A stretch of DNA of 64,000 nucleotides, taken from positions 62,001-126,000 of the forward strand of contig JBBQQC010000002.1 of the NCBI GenBank assembly GCA_038216465.1, given 5' to 3'. Below, piece by piece: positions 36,398-45,080 of the stretch. How positions within the stretch are numbered: position 1 is the first letter of the stretch; each line of letters begins with the position of its first letter. The notes beneath the pieces are model-generated. The model saw only the letters and a program-made list of their open reading frames with translations, did not search any database and was not told where the DNA came from. The position numbers and the translations under genes were made by a program. This stretch comes from JACCZX01 sp038216465 (lineage in GTDB: Bacteria; Pseudomonadota; Gammaproteobacteria; Burkholderiales; Burkholderiaceae_F).

Positions 36398-37834
36398 CTA
36401 GCTATCTCTTAGGCGCGGCAGCGAAAGGGTTGCCAGTGCGCCGCTGTCAGCGTGGTTGACGAGTCGCGCGCTGCCACCGTGCAACTGCGCGATCTCGCGC
36501 ACGAACGCAAGTCCCAGGCCGGTGCCCTTCTTACCGTTGGGCCGGGGCGTTGAAAAGAATTTTTCAAACGCGCGATCGTGTGCGTAGGGCGGCAGGCCGG
36601 TGCCGTGGTCGCGCACCGTGATATCGATTCGATCGCGCGTCTGTTGGGCATCCACTGTCACGGCAGTTTCGGCCGGTGCAAAATCGATCGCATTGCCGAC
36701 CAGGTTCGAGAGCGCGCGTTGCAGCAGAAATCGATCGCCGCTGATTTCAAGGGCGGGATCAACATCGATGAACAATTCGACCCCGCGCTGCGCTGCCACC
36801 GGCGCCAGCTCGGCGCGCACTGCGTCGGCCAACACTGCGATGCTCACGCGCTCGTGCTGTGCAACGACAGCGCGGCGCTCGAGGCTCGATAATTCGAGCA
36901 TGCGGTCGACCATGTCCTGCGCGCGCGCGACCTGTTCTTCGATGTTGCCGGTAAATCGCACGCGCGCATTTTCGGGAAGCGGCTCGCGCAACAATTCGGC
37001 CGCGCCGCGAATCGCGGCCAATGGGCTTTTTATTTCGTGCGTCAGGGTGGCGACGTATTCCTCGATGTAGCTCTTGCCGGTCAGCGCGTCGCGAATGTCT
37101 GCAAAAGCCACTCGAAACGGATTCAGCACGCGCCCCGCACCCCCGCGCTTGGAACGCAGCGCGCGCCATAGATCAGTGACGAGGCCGAACGGCCGCACCA
37201 ACCACACCGTGACGATCAGCAGCAGCAACGCAAACCCGCCGGCCGATATCGCACCGGCGGCCAGCAGGTTCTGGCGCGCGTGCGCAACGAACGGCGAAAA
37301 CGCGGCGATCGGCTTGCCGACGCTTAACATGCCGACGATCTGCTCGGTGCCCTGAGGCGTGGCACGCTCGCGAATCGCCGCGCCGACGTACATCACCGCC
37401 GAGCTCGGATCGCCCGGCTCGGCCAGCGTCGTGCGGGCTCCGTACTCGCCCGCCAGCGTGCGTCGCACATCGATCCACTCGCGGTAGTCCTTGCCGATAT
37501 CGCGTCCGGCCGAGTCATACAGCACGATGCCGTTGGCGTCGGTCACGTACACGTGCAGCACGACCGCCGTTTTGTCGATCGCAAAGATCTTCGCGTTCAG
37601 CGGGCGCTTCGCAACGTGCTGCAACGTGCGCTCCAGCTCTTCGGTTTGAATAACGCCGTTGTAGGCCTGGCGCTCCAGCAGCGTCGCCAGCACGTTGGCG
37701 GTATCGACCAGCGACTCCTCGGCTGACTCGCGATAGCGCGGATCGATATCGAGGCTGATCCGGTACAGCAGAAATGCGACGGCACCGACGTAGACGGCGA
37801 CGATGCCGAACAGGATGCGCGTGCGTTTCGACAC
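36398..37834 (-). CDS. creC: CreC sensor histidine kinase
   Basis: A 478-residue membrane kinase. Two membrane segments (about residues 7-27 and 190-213) enclose a periplasmic sensor region with CreC-specific features: a YVTDANGIVLYDSAGRDIG segment followed by EYGARTTLAEPGDPSSAVMYV. A HAMP-like linker follows, then the phosphoacceptor in TLTHEIKSPLAAIRG (about residue 266), and ATPase motifs NLVGNAIDFAP, DHGTGLP and GTGLGLAFVREI. CreC senses carbon/energy state or cell-wall stress in other bacteria. It starts 3 bp after the creB stop, so the two are co-transcribed. No creD gene is visible nearby. Confidence 0.92.
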   Translation of the reverse strand: MSKRTRILFGIVAVYVGAVAFLLYRISLDIDPRYRESAEESLVDTANVLATLLERQAYNGVIQTEELERTLQHVAKRPLNAKIFAIDKTAVVLHVYVTDANGIVLYDSAGRDIGKDYREWIDVRRTLAGEYGARTTLAEPGDPSSAVMYVGAAIRERATPQGTEQIVGMLSVGKPIAAFSPFVAHARQNLLAAGAISAGGFALLLLIVTVWLVRPFGLVTDLWRALRSKRGGAGRVLNPFRVAFADIRDALTGKSYIEEYVATLTHEIKSPLAAIRGAAELLREPLPENARVRFTGNIEEQVARAQDMVDRMLELSSLERRAVVAQHERVSIAVLADAVRAELAPVAAQRGVELFIDVDPALEISGDRFLLQRALSNLVGNAIDFAPAETAVTVDAQQTRDRIDITVRDHGTGLPPYAHDRAFEKFFSTPRPNGKKGTGLGLAFVREIAQLHGGSARLVNHADSGALATLSLPRLRDS

Positions 37835-37837
37835 GCG

Positions 37838-38539
37838 TCAGCCGGTCTGGTTTTCGCGCAGCGAATAACCCAAACCGCGGTGAGTAACGATCGGATCGTC
37901 GTCGGGCGCAGCCGCGCGCAGCTTCGCGCGCAGCGCCTTGACGTGCGCATCGACCGTGCGATCGAACGCCGACGCCGGGTCGTCCCACGCGCGCTCCATC
38001 AGCTCGTCACGCGAAAACACGCGGCCGGGACGCTCGATCAGCACCTTCAGCAGTCGATATTCGGTGCGTGACAGATCGAGTGCGTGACCGTGAAGACGGA
38101 TCGATTTGCGCTCGTCGTCGATTTCGAAGCCGATGGCCGCCGACGCGGCGGTCGTATTCGGTGCAGCGCGTTGTACGCGCCGCAACACCGTGCGTACACG
38201 AGCCACCAGTTCGCGTGGCGAAAACGGCTTGGCGATGTAGTCATCAGCGCCCAGCTCGAGGCCGACCACCTTGTCGATTTCGCTTGCGCGCGCCGTCAGA
38301 AAGATCGCCGGCAAGCCATGACCGGTGCGTTGCAACTGCTTGAACAGCTCGAAACCATTGATGTCCGGCAGGCCGACATCGAGCACGGCCAGCGCGAACG
38401 TGCCGCTCTGCGCTGCCGCCAGCGCCGCTCCGCCGGTGGCGCACCAGTGCGGCTCAAAGCCGTCGGTCGTCAGCGCATAAACGATCGTGTCCGCAATCGC
38501 GGGTTCGTCTTCGACGACGAGAATGCGCTGCCGTGGCAT
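37838..38539 (-). CDS. creB: CreB response regulator (OmpR family)
   Basis: A 233-residue OmpR/PhoB-type regulator. The receiver has ILVVEDEPAIADTIVYAL, the phosphoacceptor in LAVLDVGLPDINGFEL (about residue 53), and the Lys in DDYIAKPFSPREL. The C-terminal winged helix contains LSRTEYRLLKVLIERPGRVFSRDELM and the recognition segment RTVDAHVKALRAKLR. Its partner kinase creC is 3 bp downstream. An exact cre-tag found nearby supports assignment as CreB rather than a generic OmpR member. The diguanylate cyclase gene lies 15 bp upstream on the same strand. Confidence 0.92.
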   Translation of the reverse strand: MPRQRILVVEDEPAIADTIVYALTTDGFEPHWCATGGAALAAAQSGTFALAVLDVGLPDINGFELFKQLQRTGHGLPAIFLTARASEIDKVVGLELGADDYIAKPFSPRELVARVRTVLRRVQRAAPNTTAASAAIGFEIDDERKSIRLHGHALDLSRTEYRLLKVLIERPGRVFSRDELMERAWDDPASAFDRTVDAHVKALRAKLRAAAPDDDPIVTHRGLGYSLRENQTG

Positions 38540-38554
38540 GACCGTGGGACTCTG

Positions 38555-39799
38555 TTACGCCACCATCAACGGCAGCGTGACCTGCGGCTCGCGCCCGGCC
38601 ACCATCGTCCGGTTGCGTCCCGCTTTCTTCGCCTGCAACAGAGCCTGGTCGGCGCGCTGCAGCACGTCGGGGGCCGTTTCGGCGCCGTCCCAGGTGGCAA
38701 TGCCGGCCGAAAAAGTCTGGCGGTCGGGCACTGGAGCGCGCAGTCGATCCACCAGCTGCGCCGCCTGGTCGGCGTCGGTTGCAGGCAGCACCAGCGTGAA
38801 TTCTTCACCGCCGTAGCGCACCAGCATGTCGGTCGGTCGCAGTTGCTTGCGCCATGCCTGCGCCGCCCCGCGCAGCAGCGCATCCCCCGCGGGATGGCCA
38901 CGCCGATCGTTGTAGCGCTTGAAATGGTCCAGATCGATCATCACCAGGGTCAGCGGCTGCTCGCTGCGCTGTGCGCGCGAGAACTCGACCGGCAGCGCGT
39001 CTTCGAGCCCGCGTCGATTGACGGCGCCGGTGAGCGCGTCTTCTTGTGCGAGCTGCTGTACGTTGCTGAGCAACGCACGGTTTTCTCTGAACGTGCGCAG
39101 CGTCAGCATCACCGACAGCGATCCCAGCGCCAGCGTGACCGCGGAAAATGCAATCAGCGCGTAGCGAGCAACCAGGTTCAGATCGTCGGCTCCGCGTGCT
39201 GCGGCCACCATGCGGAATCGAACCGCACCGACCAATGTCGACAACGAGTTGGCAAACGATTCGAAGCGCTGCTCCGATTGCAATGCCAGCTGCCGCGCAT
39301 TCTCGACGTTCGGCTCGCGACGCCCGCGCGCCTCCGACAAACGCAAGTTGACTTCGCCGATGTCCGCCAGCGCACTTCTAAGCTCGCCTAGCCGGCGTGT
39401 TTCGTCCGGCGCTAACTGCAGACCGCCGATCTCGTCGAGCTTGGCACCAAGTCGCATCAATGGGGCCTGCAGGTCCTCATTGCTGCGGTCGGGCGCGGGC
39501 GACGTTGCCTGAGACAGGCTGCGCGCAACACGCATCTGCCCGTCGCGCAGTTGCACGCTGGTCTGCTGCGCCTCCAGCGCGAGGTGCGATAGCGCGAGCG
39601 CTTTCTCATAATGGTCTCGCACCTGGTCCTCAACACTCATTGATTCGACGGCGAGCAGCACACCGCCGATCAACAGCGCAAACGCCAGCACCACCACGGC
39701 CGACGGCCGCAGCTCTCCAGTTTGATCACGAAGCGAACGCAGCACGGTCAGCGGCACCTGCGGGCCGATGCTGTAGATATCAGGCACCCCACGTGACAT
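38555..39799 (-). CDS. Membrane diguanylate cyclase (GGDEF)
   Basis: A 414-residue enzyme making c-di-GMP from GTP. A first membrane segment (about residues 31-51) and a second (about 212-236) bracket a helical, probably periplasmic sensor region. The GGDEF domain (about 245-400) has the active-site motif RYGGEEF, and an inhibitory I-site RPTD sits exactly five residues before it, so feedback inhibition is expected. I start at the ATG at 39799, preceded by AAGGGG; a longer frame to 39835 lies inside the DUF1840 gene. It overlaps that gene by 20 bp and is 15 bp from creB. Confidence 0.93.
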   Translation of the reverse strand: MSRGVPDIYSIGPQVPLTVLRSLRDQTGELRPSAVVVLAFALLIGGVLLAVESMSVEDQVRDHYEKALALSHLALEAQQTSVQLRDGQMRVARSLSQATSPAPDRSNEDLQAPLMRLGAKLDEIGGLQLAPDETRRLGELRSALADIGEVNLRLSEARGRREPNVENARQLALQSEQRFESFANSLSTLVGAVRFRMVAAARGADDLNLVARYALIAFSAVTLALGSLSVMLTLRTFRENRALLSNVQQLAQEDALTGAVNRRGLEDALPVEFSRAQRSEQPLTLVMIDLDHFKRYNDRRGHPAGDALLRGAAQAWRKQLRPTDMLVRYGGEEFTLVLPATDADQAAQLVDRLRAPVPDRQTFSAGIATWDGAETAPDVLQRADQALLQAKKAGRNRTMVAGREPQVTLPLMVA

Positions 39800-40112
39800 C
39801 GGCCCCTTTTTTCTGCGCAGCGCGCAGCATTTCAATCAGCGGAAAAGCGCGCTGGCTGAAGGTGACGCCGCGCGCCGGCGTACCACCGCTTTGTGGCTCA
39901 GCATTTTTGTCGTCGCCGGGCGCTGCACCGTGTTGCGATTTTTCGTGCTCCGCCGCGGCGGTGAGGCGCTGCAGCGCGTCAGCACACTCCTCGGCGGTGA
40001 TGACGCCACGCGCGGATTCCGGGCGGCCAATGACTTCGAAAATTCGGCGCGCATTCTCGGCGAACATCGTGATATCCGCCGCTGCCTTCGAACGAAAAAT
40101 AACCAGTGCCAT
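39780..40112 (-). CDS. DUF1840 family protein
   Basis: A 110-residue cytoplasmic protein that matches DUF1840: it begins MALVIFRSKAAADITMF, followed by EVIGRP, RGVITAEECADALQRL and, near the end, FPLIEMLRAAQKKGADVTW. The conserved halves are separated by a Lys/Gly-rich linker of variable type. Function is unknown; members are mostly betaproteobacterial. It is the first gene of the leftward series DUF1840, diguanylate cyclase, creB, creC, all with overlaps or gaps under 16 bp. It diverges from the THX gene across 80 bp. Confidence 0.92.
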   Translation of the reverse strand: MALVIFRSKAAADITMFAENARRIFEVIGRPESARGVITAEECADALQRLTAAAEHEKSQHGAAPGDDKNAEPQSGGTPARGVTFSQRAFPLIEMLRAAQKKGADVTWGA

Positions 40113-40192
40113 AGAGTCTGCCTCGCAGTGGAGCGGTCATTGTATGTTGCACCTCTATACTGGATCGATCCCACGTAATGATGGAGCGACTC

Positions 40193-40339
40193 ATGGGCAA
40201 AGGCGATCTGCGCACCCGGCGCGGCAAGATTTACAACGGCAGTCACGGCAAGAAGCTGCCCGGACGTTTGAAGAAAGCGGCACCGGTCACGCGCACGAAT
40301 GCGGCGCCAGCGCGCAGCGGCAAGCCGCGCCAGGCTTAG
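40193..40339 (+). CDS. 30S ribosomal protein THX
   Basis: A 48-residue, very basic protein beginning MGKGDLRTRRGKIYNGSHGK, which matches the small ribosomal protein bTHX (normally MGKGD..T.RGKI..G..GK). bTHX fills a cavity at the top of the 30S head. Compared with short relatives it has a C-terminal Lys/Arg/Ala extension of about 20 residues. A GGAG ribosome site lies 6 bp before the ATG and a TATACT box lies at 40156-40161 without a clear -35. Automatic length filters would miss this gene. The downstream lipoprotein frame overlaps its end. Confidence 0.85.
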   Translation: MGKGDLRTRRGKIYNGSHGKKLPGRLKKAAPVTRTNAAPARSGKPRQA

Positions 40340-40901
40340 CTCGACACGCCGGCGATTTTTCGCGACGTGCCTTGCGTTCGCCGCGCTTGCGGGGGGCACC
40401 GCGTGTGACCCGACATTCAACTGGCGCGAGATTCGCTCGCCCGAAGGATTTGCCGTAGCGCTGCCCGGCAGGTCACAGACGGTCAGTCGCGAAATCAAAT
40501 TGCTCGATGCCACCGTTCAGATGTCGATGACGTCGACCGGTATCGGACCGACGCTGTTCGCCGTCGGTGCTGCGCAATTGCCGCCCATCTTAAGCGGCGC
40601 GCATGAAGCGCGACTGCGAACGCTGGCGCATGTGCGCGATGCAATGGTGCGAAATGTGAACGGTAGTCTGACCGCCAACCCGACCGCAGTACTTGTGGTG
40701 CCGGCCGGCGACCCGCGCCACGTGCTGGAGGGCGAAGCCATCGAAGCGACGGGACGCGATGCCGGCGGACGCGCAGTGCAGCTTGCCGCGCGGCTGTTCA
40801 TCGTTGACGATCGCCTCTTCCAGGTCGTCGCGATGGGTGCCGAGGGCGGAATCCCGCGCGATGCGCTCGAAACTTTTTTTACGTCGTTTCGGCTGATTTA
40901 G
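40299..40901 (+). CDS. Hypothetical exported protein, possible lipoprotein
   Basis: A 200-residue protein. After an arginine-rich start there is a hydrophobic stretch ending LAGGTAC (about residue 36), which could be a weak lipobox or a plain signal. The mature part begins TFNWREIRSPEGFAVALPGR and shows a regular alternation of strands with no known catalytic motif. The only start codon in frame before the signal is the ATG at 40299, which overlaps the THX gene by 41 bp, so coupled translation or a missed non-standard start must be assumed. No family recognised. Confidence 0.65.
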   Translation: MRRQRAAASRARLSSTRRRFFATCLAFAALAGGTACDPTFNWREIRSPEGFAVALPGRSQTVSREIKLLDATVQMSMTSTGIGPTLFAVGAAQLPPILSGAHEARLRTLAHVRDAMVRNVNGSLTANPTAVLVVPAGDPRHVLEGEAIEATGRDAGGRAVQLAARLFIVDDRLFQVVAMGAEGGIPRDALETFFTSFRLI

Positions 40902-40925
40902 CGATCATTGGTAGGTCGGCAGATC

Positions 40926-42440
40926 CTAGTTACTCGCGCTGGCGCGCTCGAGCGCACGCATAAAGTCCGCCATCGTCGCCGTGCGTCCGTGCACACTGGC
41001 AACGCGGTCGACCGCGAGACCTTTCTCCTTCAGATTTTTCGCAAAGCTCAACGTCGCGGGTTGTGGCGGTCCGACTTGAGCATCGTTGTACGGCATGAAA
41101 AATAGATCGCCCTGAAACAAGATCCGTTGCCTTGGCAGATAGGCGATGACCATTTCGCGCGCGTGCGGGTTCGGTCCGACGTCGATCAACTCAACGGTCT
41201 GCTCGCCATCGGTAACGACGCGCTTTCCGTCCTCGACAAACAGAAACTGCGGTCGGCGAGGATTCTTTGCCAGCCGATCATGTTGAGGCGCCGCCGCCAT
41301 CGTCTCGACGACTTTGCGATTGCCATGGGTCGTCACAACGGTCGCTCCTTCGGCGATAAAGCTTCTTAGACCGCCGATATGGTCGCCGTGATGATGTGTC
41401 ACAGCGACGTATCGAATCGGTTTGCCCGGGATTGTCTCCTTGATGCGCTTGATGACTTCGTCGGCCCCTTCACTGGTGCCCGGTGCCTCGACTGCAAGCA
41501 CATAGTCGTTGAACTCGACCGCCATCGTGTTCTGGTTCTGTCCCGCCACGTTGTGAATCACGTACACGCAATCTGACAGCTTCTCGACGCTGGGCTTCAG
41601 GGTAAGAGGCAGCGCCGCGACCCTGCGGAAAGGCGCGTCCGCTACATCGAACGCTTGGTTGGCGTCGCCGGCATTGAATTGCGCCTGGACTTTGTAGCGC
41701 GCGACGACATCGCCGGCCAGCCGCCAGCTCCAGGTTTGCGGCACTTGCAATTTTCCCGCGCTGGCGTAGTCGGAGAACATGATCTCTGAGGCTTGCTGCC
41801 CGCGCAGCGGATCAGTGAACACCAGCTCGTATTTGGAAATGAGCGCAGTGGCCGCGTCGACATACAGCGCGACCTGCTGCGCATCAGGCATCACGAACGT
41901 CACAACGTAGTGCTTGCGCTTGTTGAATTGATCTTCACCCAGATAGCGCAACGAGTTCACTCCATCGAGCGCTTGCCGCAGGATCAAGTTAGGAAGCCGC
42001 CGGTAGTACTGAACGAACTGCTGCTGTGTCGTCTGCTCGGCCGGAATCGGCGTCGCCGTATGCGCGCGATGGTCGTAGGCGGTACCTTCACCCGCTTTGA
42101 TGACGACCGTGTTGTGGCCTTCGAATCCGGCGCCGCTGACCTGCTGCTCTAAATACAGCCGGTTGTCTTTCAGATCCAGCACCAGCGATTCCTGGAAAGC
42201 ACCCGGTTCAAACGGAGGGTTTGGCGTCGGCATCTGCAGCCGCGGCCACGTTTCGCCTTGCAGGTGCAGCTTCACCGTTTCGATGCCTTGCAGCGCCTCT
42301 CTACCGCCGATCGCCGTCACCGCGGCGTCGATGACTTTGCGCGCCCGCGCTTGCGAGCGCTCCGCCAGCGTCTCGGGATTTTCCGCCGCCGAAGCCAGCG
42401 TCGTGCAGAGCAGCACTAGAAACAGGGATTTTTTGTGCAT
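40926..42440 (-). CDS. Exported metallo-beta-lactamase fold hydrolase
   Basis: A 504-residue protein with a signal peptide (about residues 1-18, ending LASAAE). The zinc-binding motif HHHGDHIGG lies at about residues 348-356, with a third ligand region VELIDVGPNPHARE and FQGDLFF, so the MBL active site is complete. Residues about 30-250 form a separate domain beginning KVIDAAVTAIGGREALQGIE, which resembles LolA-like or periplasmic beta-barrel domains that often precede MBL domains in this group. Substrate is unknown; it should act in the periplasm. It converges on the gene at 40299-40901 with a 24-bp gap. Confidence 0.9.
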   Translation of the reverse strand: MHKKSLFLVLLCTTLASAAENPETLAERSQARARKVIDAAVTAIGGREALQGIETVKLHLQGETWPRLQMPTPNPPFEPGAFQESLVLDLKDNRLYLEQQVSGAGFEGHNTVVIKAGEGTAYDHRAHTATPIPAEQTTQQQFVQYYRRLPNLILRQALDGVNSLRYLGEDQFNKRKHYVVTFVMPDAQQVALYVDAATALISKYELVFTDPLRGQQASEIMFSDYASAGKLQVPQTWSWRLAGDVVARYKVQAQFNAGDANQAFDVADAPFRRVAALPLTLKPSVEKLSDCVYVIHNVAGQNQNTMAVEFNDYVLAVEAPGTSEGADEVIKRIKETIPGKPIRYVAVTHHHGDHIGGLRSFIAEGATVVTTHGNRKVVETMAAAPQHDRLAKNPRRPQFLFVEDGKRVVTDGEQTVELIDVGPNPHAREMVIAYLPRQRILFQGDLFFMPYNDAQVGPPQPATLSFAKNLKEKGLAVDRVASVHGRTATMADFMRALERASASN

Positions 42441-42557
42441 CGCCGCCTCCGCCAGTTTTGCGAGGCGACTCTAGTCTCCGGCGCGGCGCACGACGCGAGA
42501 GTGTGACGAGTTGGCGGTCGGAGGGATGAAACGCGCGCCGGCGCGGATGGAATTGCG

Positions 42558-43361
42558 CTACTGGCTGGCGGTGATACCGCCGTCGACATACAGCACCTGC
42601 CCCGTTACGAAGCTCGACGCAGGCGCGCACAAGAAAAGCACCGGTCCGACGATGTCGCTCGGCTCGGCGACGCGTCCCATCGGGATGCGTTCCAGCAGAT
42701 AGCGACGGGTCGCATCGTTGTCGAGCCAGTGCCGACCCATTTCGGTCGCGACGACCGTCGGCGCGACACCGTTGACGCGAATCGCCTGCGGCGCGAGCTC
42801 GGATGCGTGCTGTTTGATCAGCATCACCAACGCGCCCTTGGTCGCGCAATAAGCCGAATAGCCGCGCGCGCGCATGCCGAGCTGCGCTCGTACCGACAGT
42901 AGATGCACTTGGGCACCGCCGCGTCCGCCAGCTGCTTGGTGGCGCGCGCATGCTTGTGCGACGAACATCGCCGCCTTCAAATTCACGCGATAGATCTCGT
43001 CGAATTTCTCTTCACTGACATCGGCGAGTAACTCCTCGCGTTGAATGCCGACGCAATTGACCAGCAGATCGAGGCGCCCGTGCTGATCCTGCGTGTAGTC
43101 GACCGCAGACCGAAGCGACTCGATGTTTTCCGCGTCGGCGGCGACGGCATCGGCGTGACAGCCGGCGTTGCGAATCGATTTGGCAAGCGCGTTCGCCTTT
43201 TGCGCCGAGCGCCCGACGATGACCGGAATTGCGCCCGAGCGCGCGAGTCCCCAACATACCGCCTCGCCGATGCCGCCATACCCGCCGGGTACAAAAGCGA
43301 CAAGCCCATCGAGGCGAAACTGCGCGGCGAGCGCAAGCGAAGTGTCGACTGCGTTCGTCAT
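42558..43361 (-). CDS. SDR family oxidoreductase (first of two)
   Basis: A 267-residue classical short-chain dehydrogenase. It has the cofactor motif VPGGYGGIGEAV near residue 30, NCVGI after the fourth strand, and the catalytic YSAYCATK tetrad (Tyr, Lys). The C-terminus PSDIVGPVLFLCAPASSFVTG and YVDGG fits sugar- or gluconate-type SDRs. The usual third Gly of TGxxxGIG is present but the first residue is Pro-Gly rather than Thr-Gly. It starts at an ATG at 43361, 4 bp after the neighbouring SDR stop. It is probably an early catabolic step of the RpiR-controlled cluster. Confidence 0.9.
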   Translation of the reverse strand: MTNAVDTSLALAAQFRLDGLVAFVPGGYGGIGEAVCWGLARSGAIPVIVGRSAQKANALAKSIRNAGCHADAVAADAENIESLRSAVDYTQDQHGRLDLLVNCVGIQREELLADVSEEKFDEIYRVNLKAAMFVAQACARHQAAGGRGGAQVHLLSVRAQLGMRARGYSAYCATKGALVMLIKQHASELAPQAIRVNGVAPTVVATEMGRHWLDNDATRRYLLERIPMGRVAEPSDIVGPVLFLCAPASSFVTGQVLYVDGGITASQ

Positions 43362-43365
43362 CAAA

Positions 43366-44106
43366 TCAATCCATCAGCAGGCCGCCGTTGATATCGATGA
43401 TCTCACCCGTAATAAAACCGGACAGCGGCGACGCGAGGAAACGCACGACGTGGGCGAATTCCTCGGGCTCGCAAAAGCGCCCCACCGGAATCATTGCGAG
43501 CAGCGCCTGGCGCTGCACTTCGGTCAATCCTTCGGTGACCATCGGCGTGCGCACGTACGCCGGAGCGATGCCGTTGACTGTCACGCCGTCGCCGGCGAGC
43601 TCGCGCGCGAGCGAAAATGTCATCGCACTCAACGCACCCTTTGATACCGCGTAAGCAGTTCCCGCGGTGAGTCCACCGGTTTTTGCGGCCAGCGAACTCG
43701 TGTTGACGATGCGACCCCAGCGGCTTCGCTTCATTGCGGGAACTACGGCGCGGGCCAGAAAAAAAGCGGCGTCGAGGTTGATCGCCAGCACACGGCGCCA
43801 TTCGTTCTCGTCGGTGGCCTGCGATTTCGTATTCGATAGCACCCCGGCGTTGTTCAGCAGAATGCCAACTTCGCCCAAGCGTGACTCGATGCGATCGACC
43901 AGCGCCGGCATCGCGTCGGTGGAAGTCAAGTCGGCCGCGAATGCAACGCTGTTGCTGACGTCATGCTGCGCGCGTTCGAGCCGCTCGCCCGCCAGATCGA
44001 CCAGCGCAACACGGCAGCCGGCCGCGGCCAACGCCTGCGCGGCCGCCAACCCCATCGGTCCGGCCGCGCCCGTGACCAGCGCGGTTCGACCTGCCAACTC
44101 AGACAT
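43366..44106 (-). CDS. SDR family oxidoreductase (second of two)
   Basis: A 246-residue short-chain dehydrogenase. The NAD(P) motif is TGAAGPMGLAAAQ at the start, followed by NNAGV, the catalytic TAYAVSKGAL (Tyr, Lys), and FITGEIIDINGGLL at the end. I start at the ATG at 44106, where the protein begins MSELAGRTALVTG, overlapping the livH stop by 8 bp; a longer frame reads into livH as a shadow. It is related to gluconate 5-dehydrogenase and 3-oxoacyl-type SDRs. With the adjacent SDR it likely oxidises a polyol or sugar acid. Confidence 0.9.
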   Translation of the reverse strand: MSELAGRTALVTGAAGPMGLAAAQALAAAGCRVALVDLAGERLERAQHDVSNSVAFAADLTSTDAMPALVDRIESRLGEVGILLNNAGVLSNTKSQATDENEWRRVLAINLDAAFFLARAVVPAMKRSRWGRIVNTSSLAAKTGGLTAGTAYAVSKGALSAMTFSLARELAGDGVTVNGIAPAYVRTPMVTEGLTEVQRQALLAMIPVGRFCEPEEFAHVVRFLASPLSGFITGEIIDINGGLLMD

Positions 44107-45016
44107 CGAGCACGCTTTTCTTGCCGGCCAGCCCACGTGCACGAAACGTGACGACCGCGATGAACAGGATGTACATCGAGACGATCGCCCAATCGCCCGC
44201 AAATGCACCGGTCAATCCGACTACCATGCCGACCAGCAATCCCGCGCACACGGCGCCCCAAAAACTGCCGACTCCGCCGAGAACGATGATCAAGAATGCG
44301 GGCACGACTGCGTCGACGCCGACCTGCGGGCGCACGCCCCAGATCGGCGCCAACACGATGCCGGCCAGTGCGGCGAGAGCGACACCGAGGGCAAACACAC
44401 CAAGCCGCAGCCGAGTCAGATTGATGCCAAGGGCACGAATCATTTCGCTGTCGTACGAGCCGGCCTTGATCTTTGCGCCGTACGAGGTGCGTTCGATGAA
44501 AAGCCACAGCGCGCCGATCGCCAGCGCGGCGGCGCCCGCCGCGTAGAAGCGGTAGCGAGCGAATAACAGATCGCCGAATACAACCGCGCCTTGGAGCGAC
44601 TCCGGCGTTGGAAGCACACGCTCACGCGAGCCCCATATCGCGCGGATCGCTTCTTCAATCACGATCGCCGCGCCGAAGGTCAACAGCAATGCGTACAGCG
44701 GATCCTTGCCGTACGTGCGACGCAATGCGAGCTCGAGCAGCATGCCGAACACACCGACGATGGCCGGCGCCAGCACCAGTGCAATCGCATAACGCCACGC
44801 GAGCGGCAGCGCGAGCCAGCCGGCCGCGGTCTCGGGCGGCAGCGGGGGCGCGACGATCATCAGCGCCACATACGCGCCGAGCGCAAAGAAAGAGCCGTGC
44901 GCCAGGTTGATTGTCTCCATCAGTCCGACGATCAGCATGAAGCCGAGCGCGAGCAACGCGAACAGCAGGCCCAGCGCAAGTCCGTTAACGAGATGCGGAG
45001 CGAGCGTTGCGAGCAT
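44099..45016 (-). CDS. livH: Liv-type ABC transporter permease LivH
   Basis: A 305-residue membrane protein of the branched-chain amino acid (HAAT) permease family. It has about eight hydrophobic segments, starts with LVNGLALGLLFALLALGFMLIVG followed by NLAHGSF, and contains the cytoplasmic coupling loop region SEMIRALGINLTRLRLGVFALG. The second permease, LivM, is encoded on the other side of the RpiR regulator on the opposite strand. The transporter is therefore split across divergent operons. It follows the receptor gene by 64 bp. Confidence 0.92.
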   Translation of the reverse strand: MLATLAPHLVNGLALGLLFALLALGFMLIVGLMETINLAHGSFFALGAYVALMIVAPPLPPETAAGWLALPLAWRYAIALVLAPAIVGVFGMLLELALRRTYGKDPLYALLLTFGAAIVIEEAIRAIWGSRERVLPTPESLQGAVVFGDLLFARYRFYAAGAAALAIGALWLFIERTSYGAKIKAGSYDSEMIRALGINLTRLRLGVFALGVALAALAGIVLAPIWGVRPQVGVDAVVPAFLIIVLGGVGSFWGAVCAGLLVGMVVGLTGAFAGDWAIVSMYILFIAVVTFRARGLAGKKSVLDV

Positions 45017-45080
45017 CAGTTATCAGTGAGCAGGCAGGGAAGCGGCGGCGGCCCGAATGAACGCGCCGCCACAACTTTGC

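Noticed and set aside
38084..40458. Long plus-strand frames (435 and 353 residues) opposite creB and the diguanylate cyclase
   Set aside because: Their translations are Arg/Gln-rich antisense shadows of well-identified genes.
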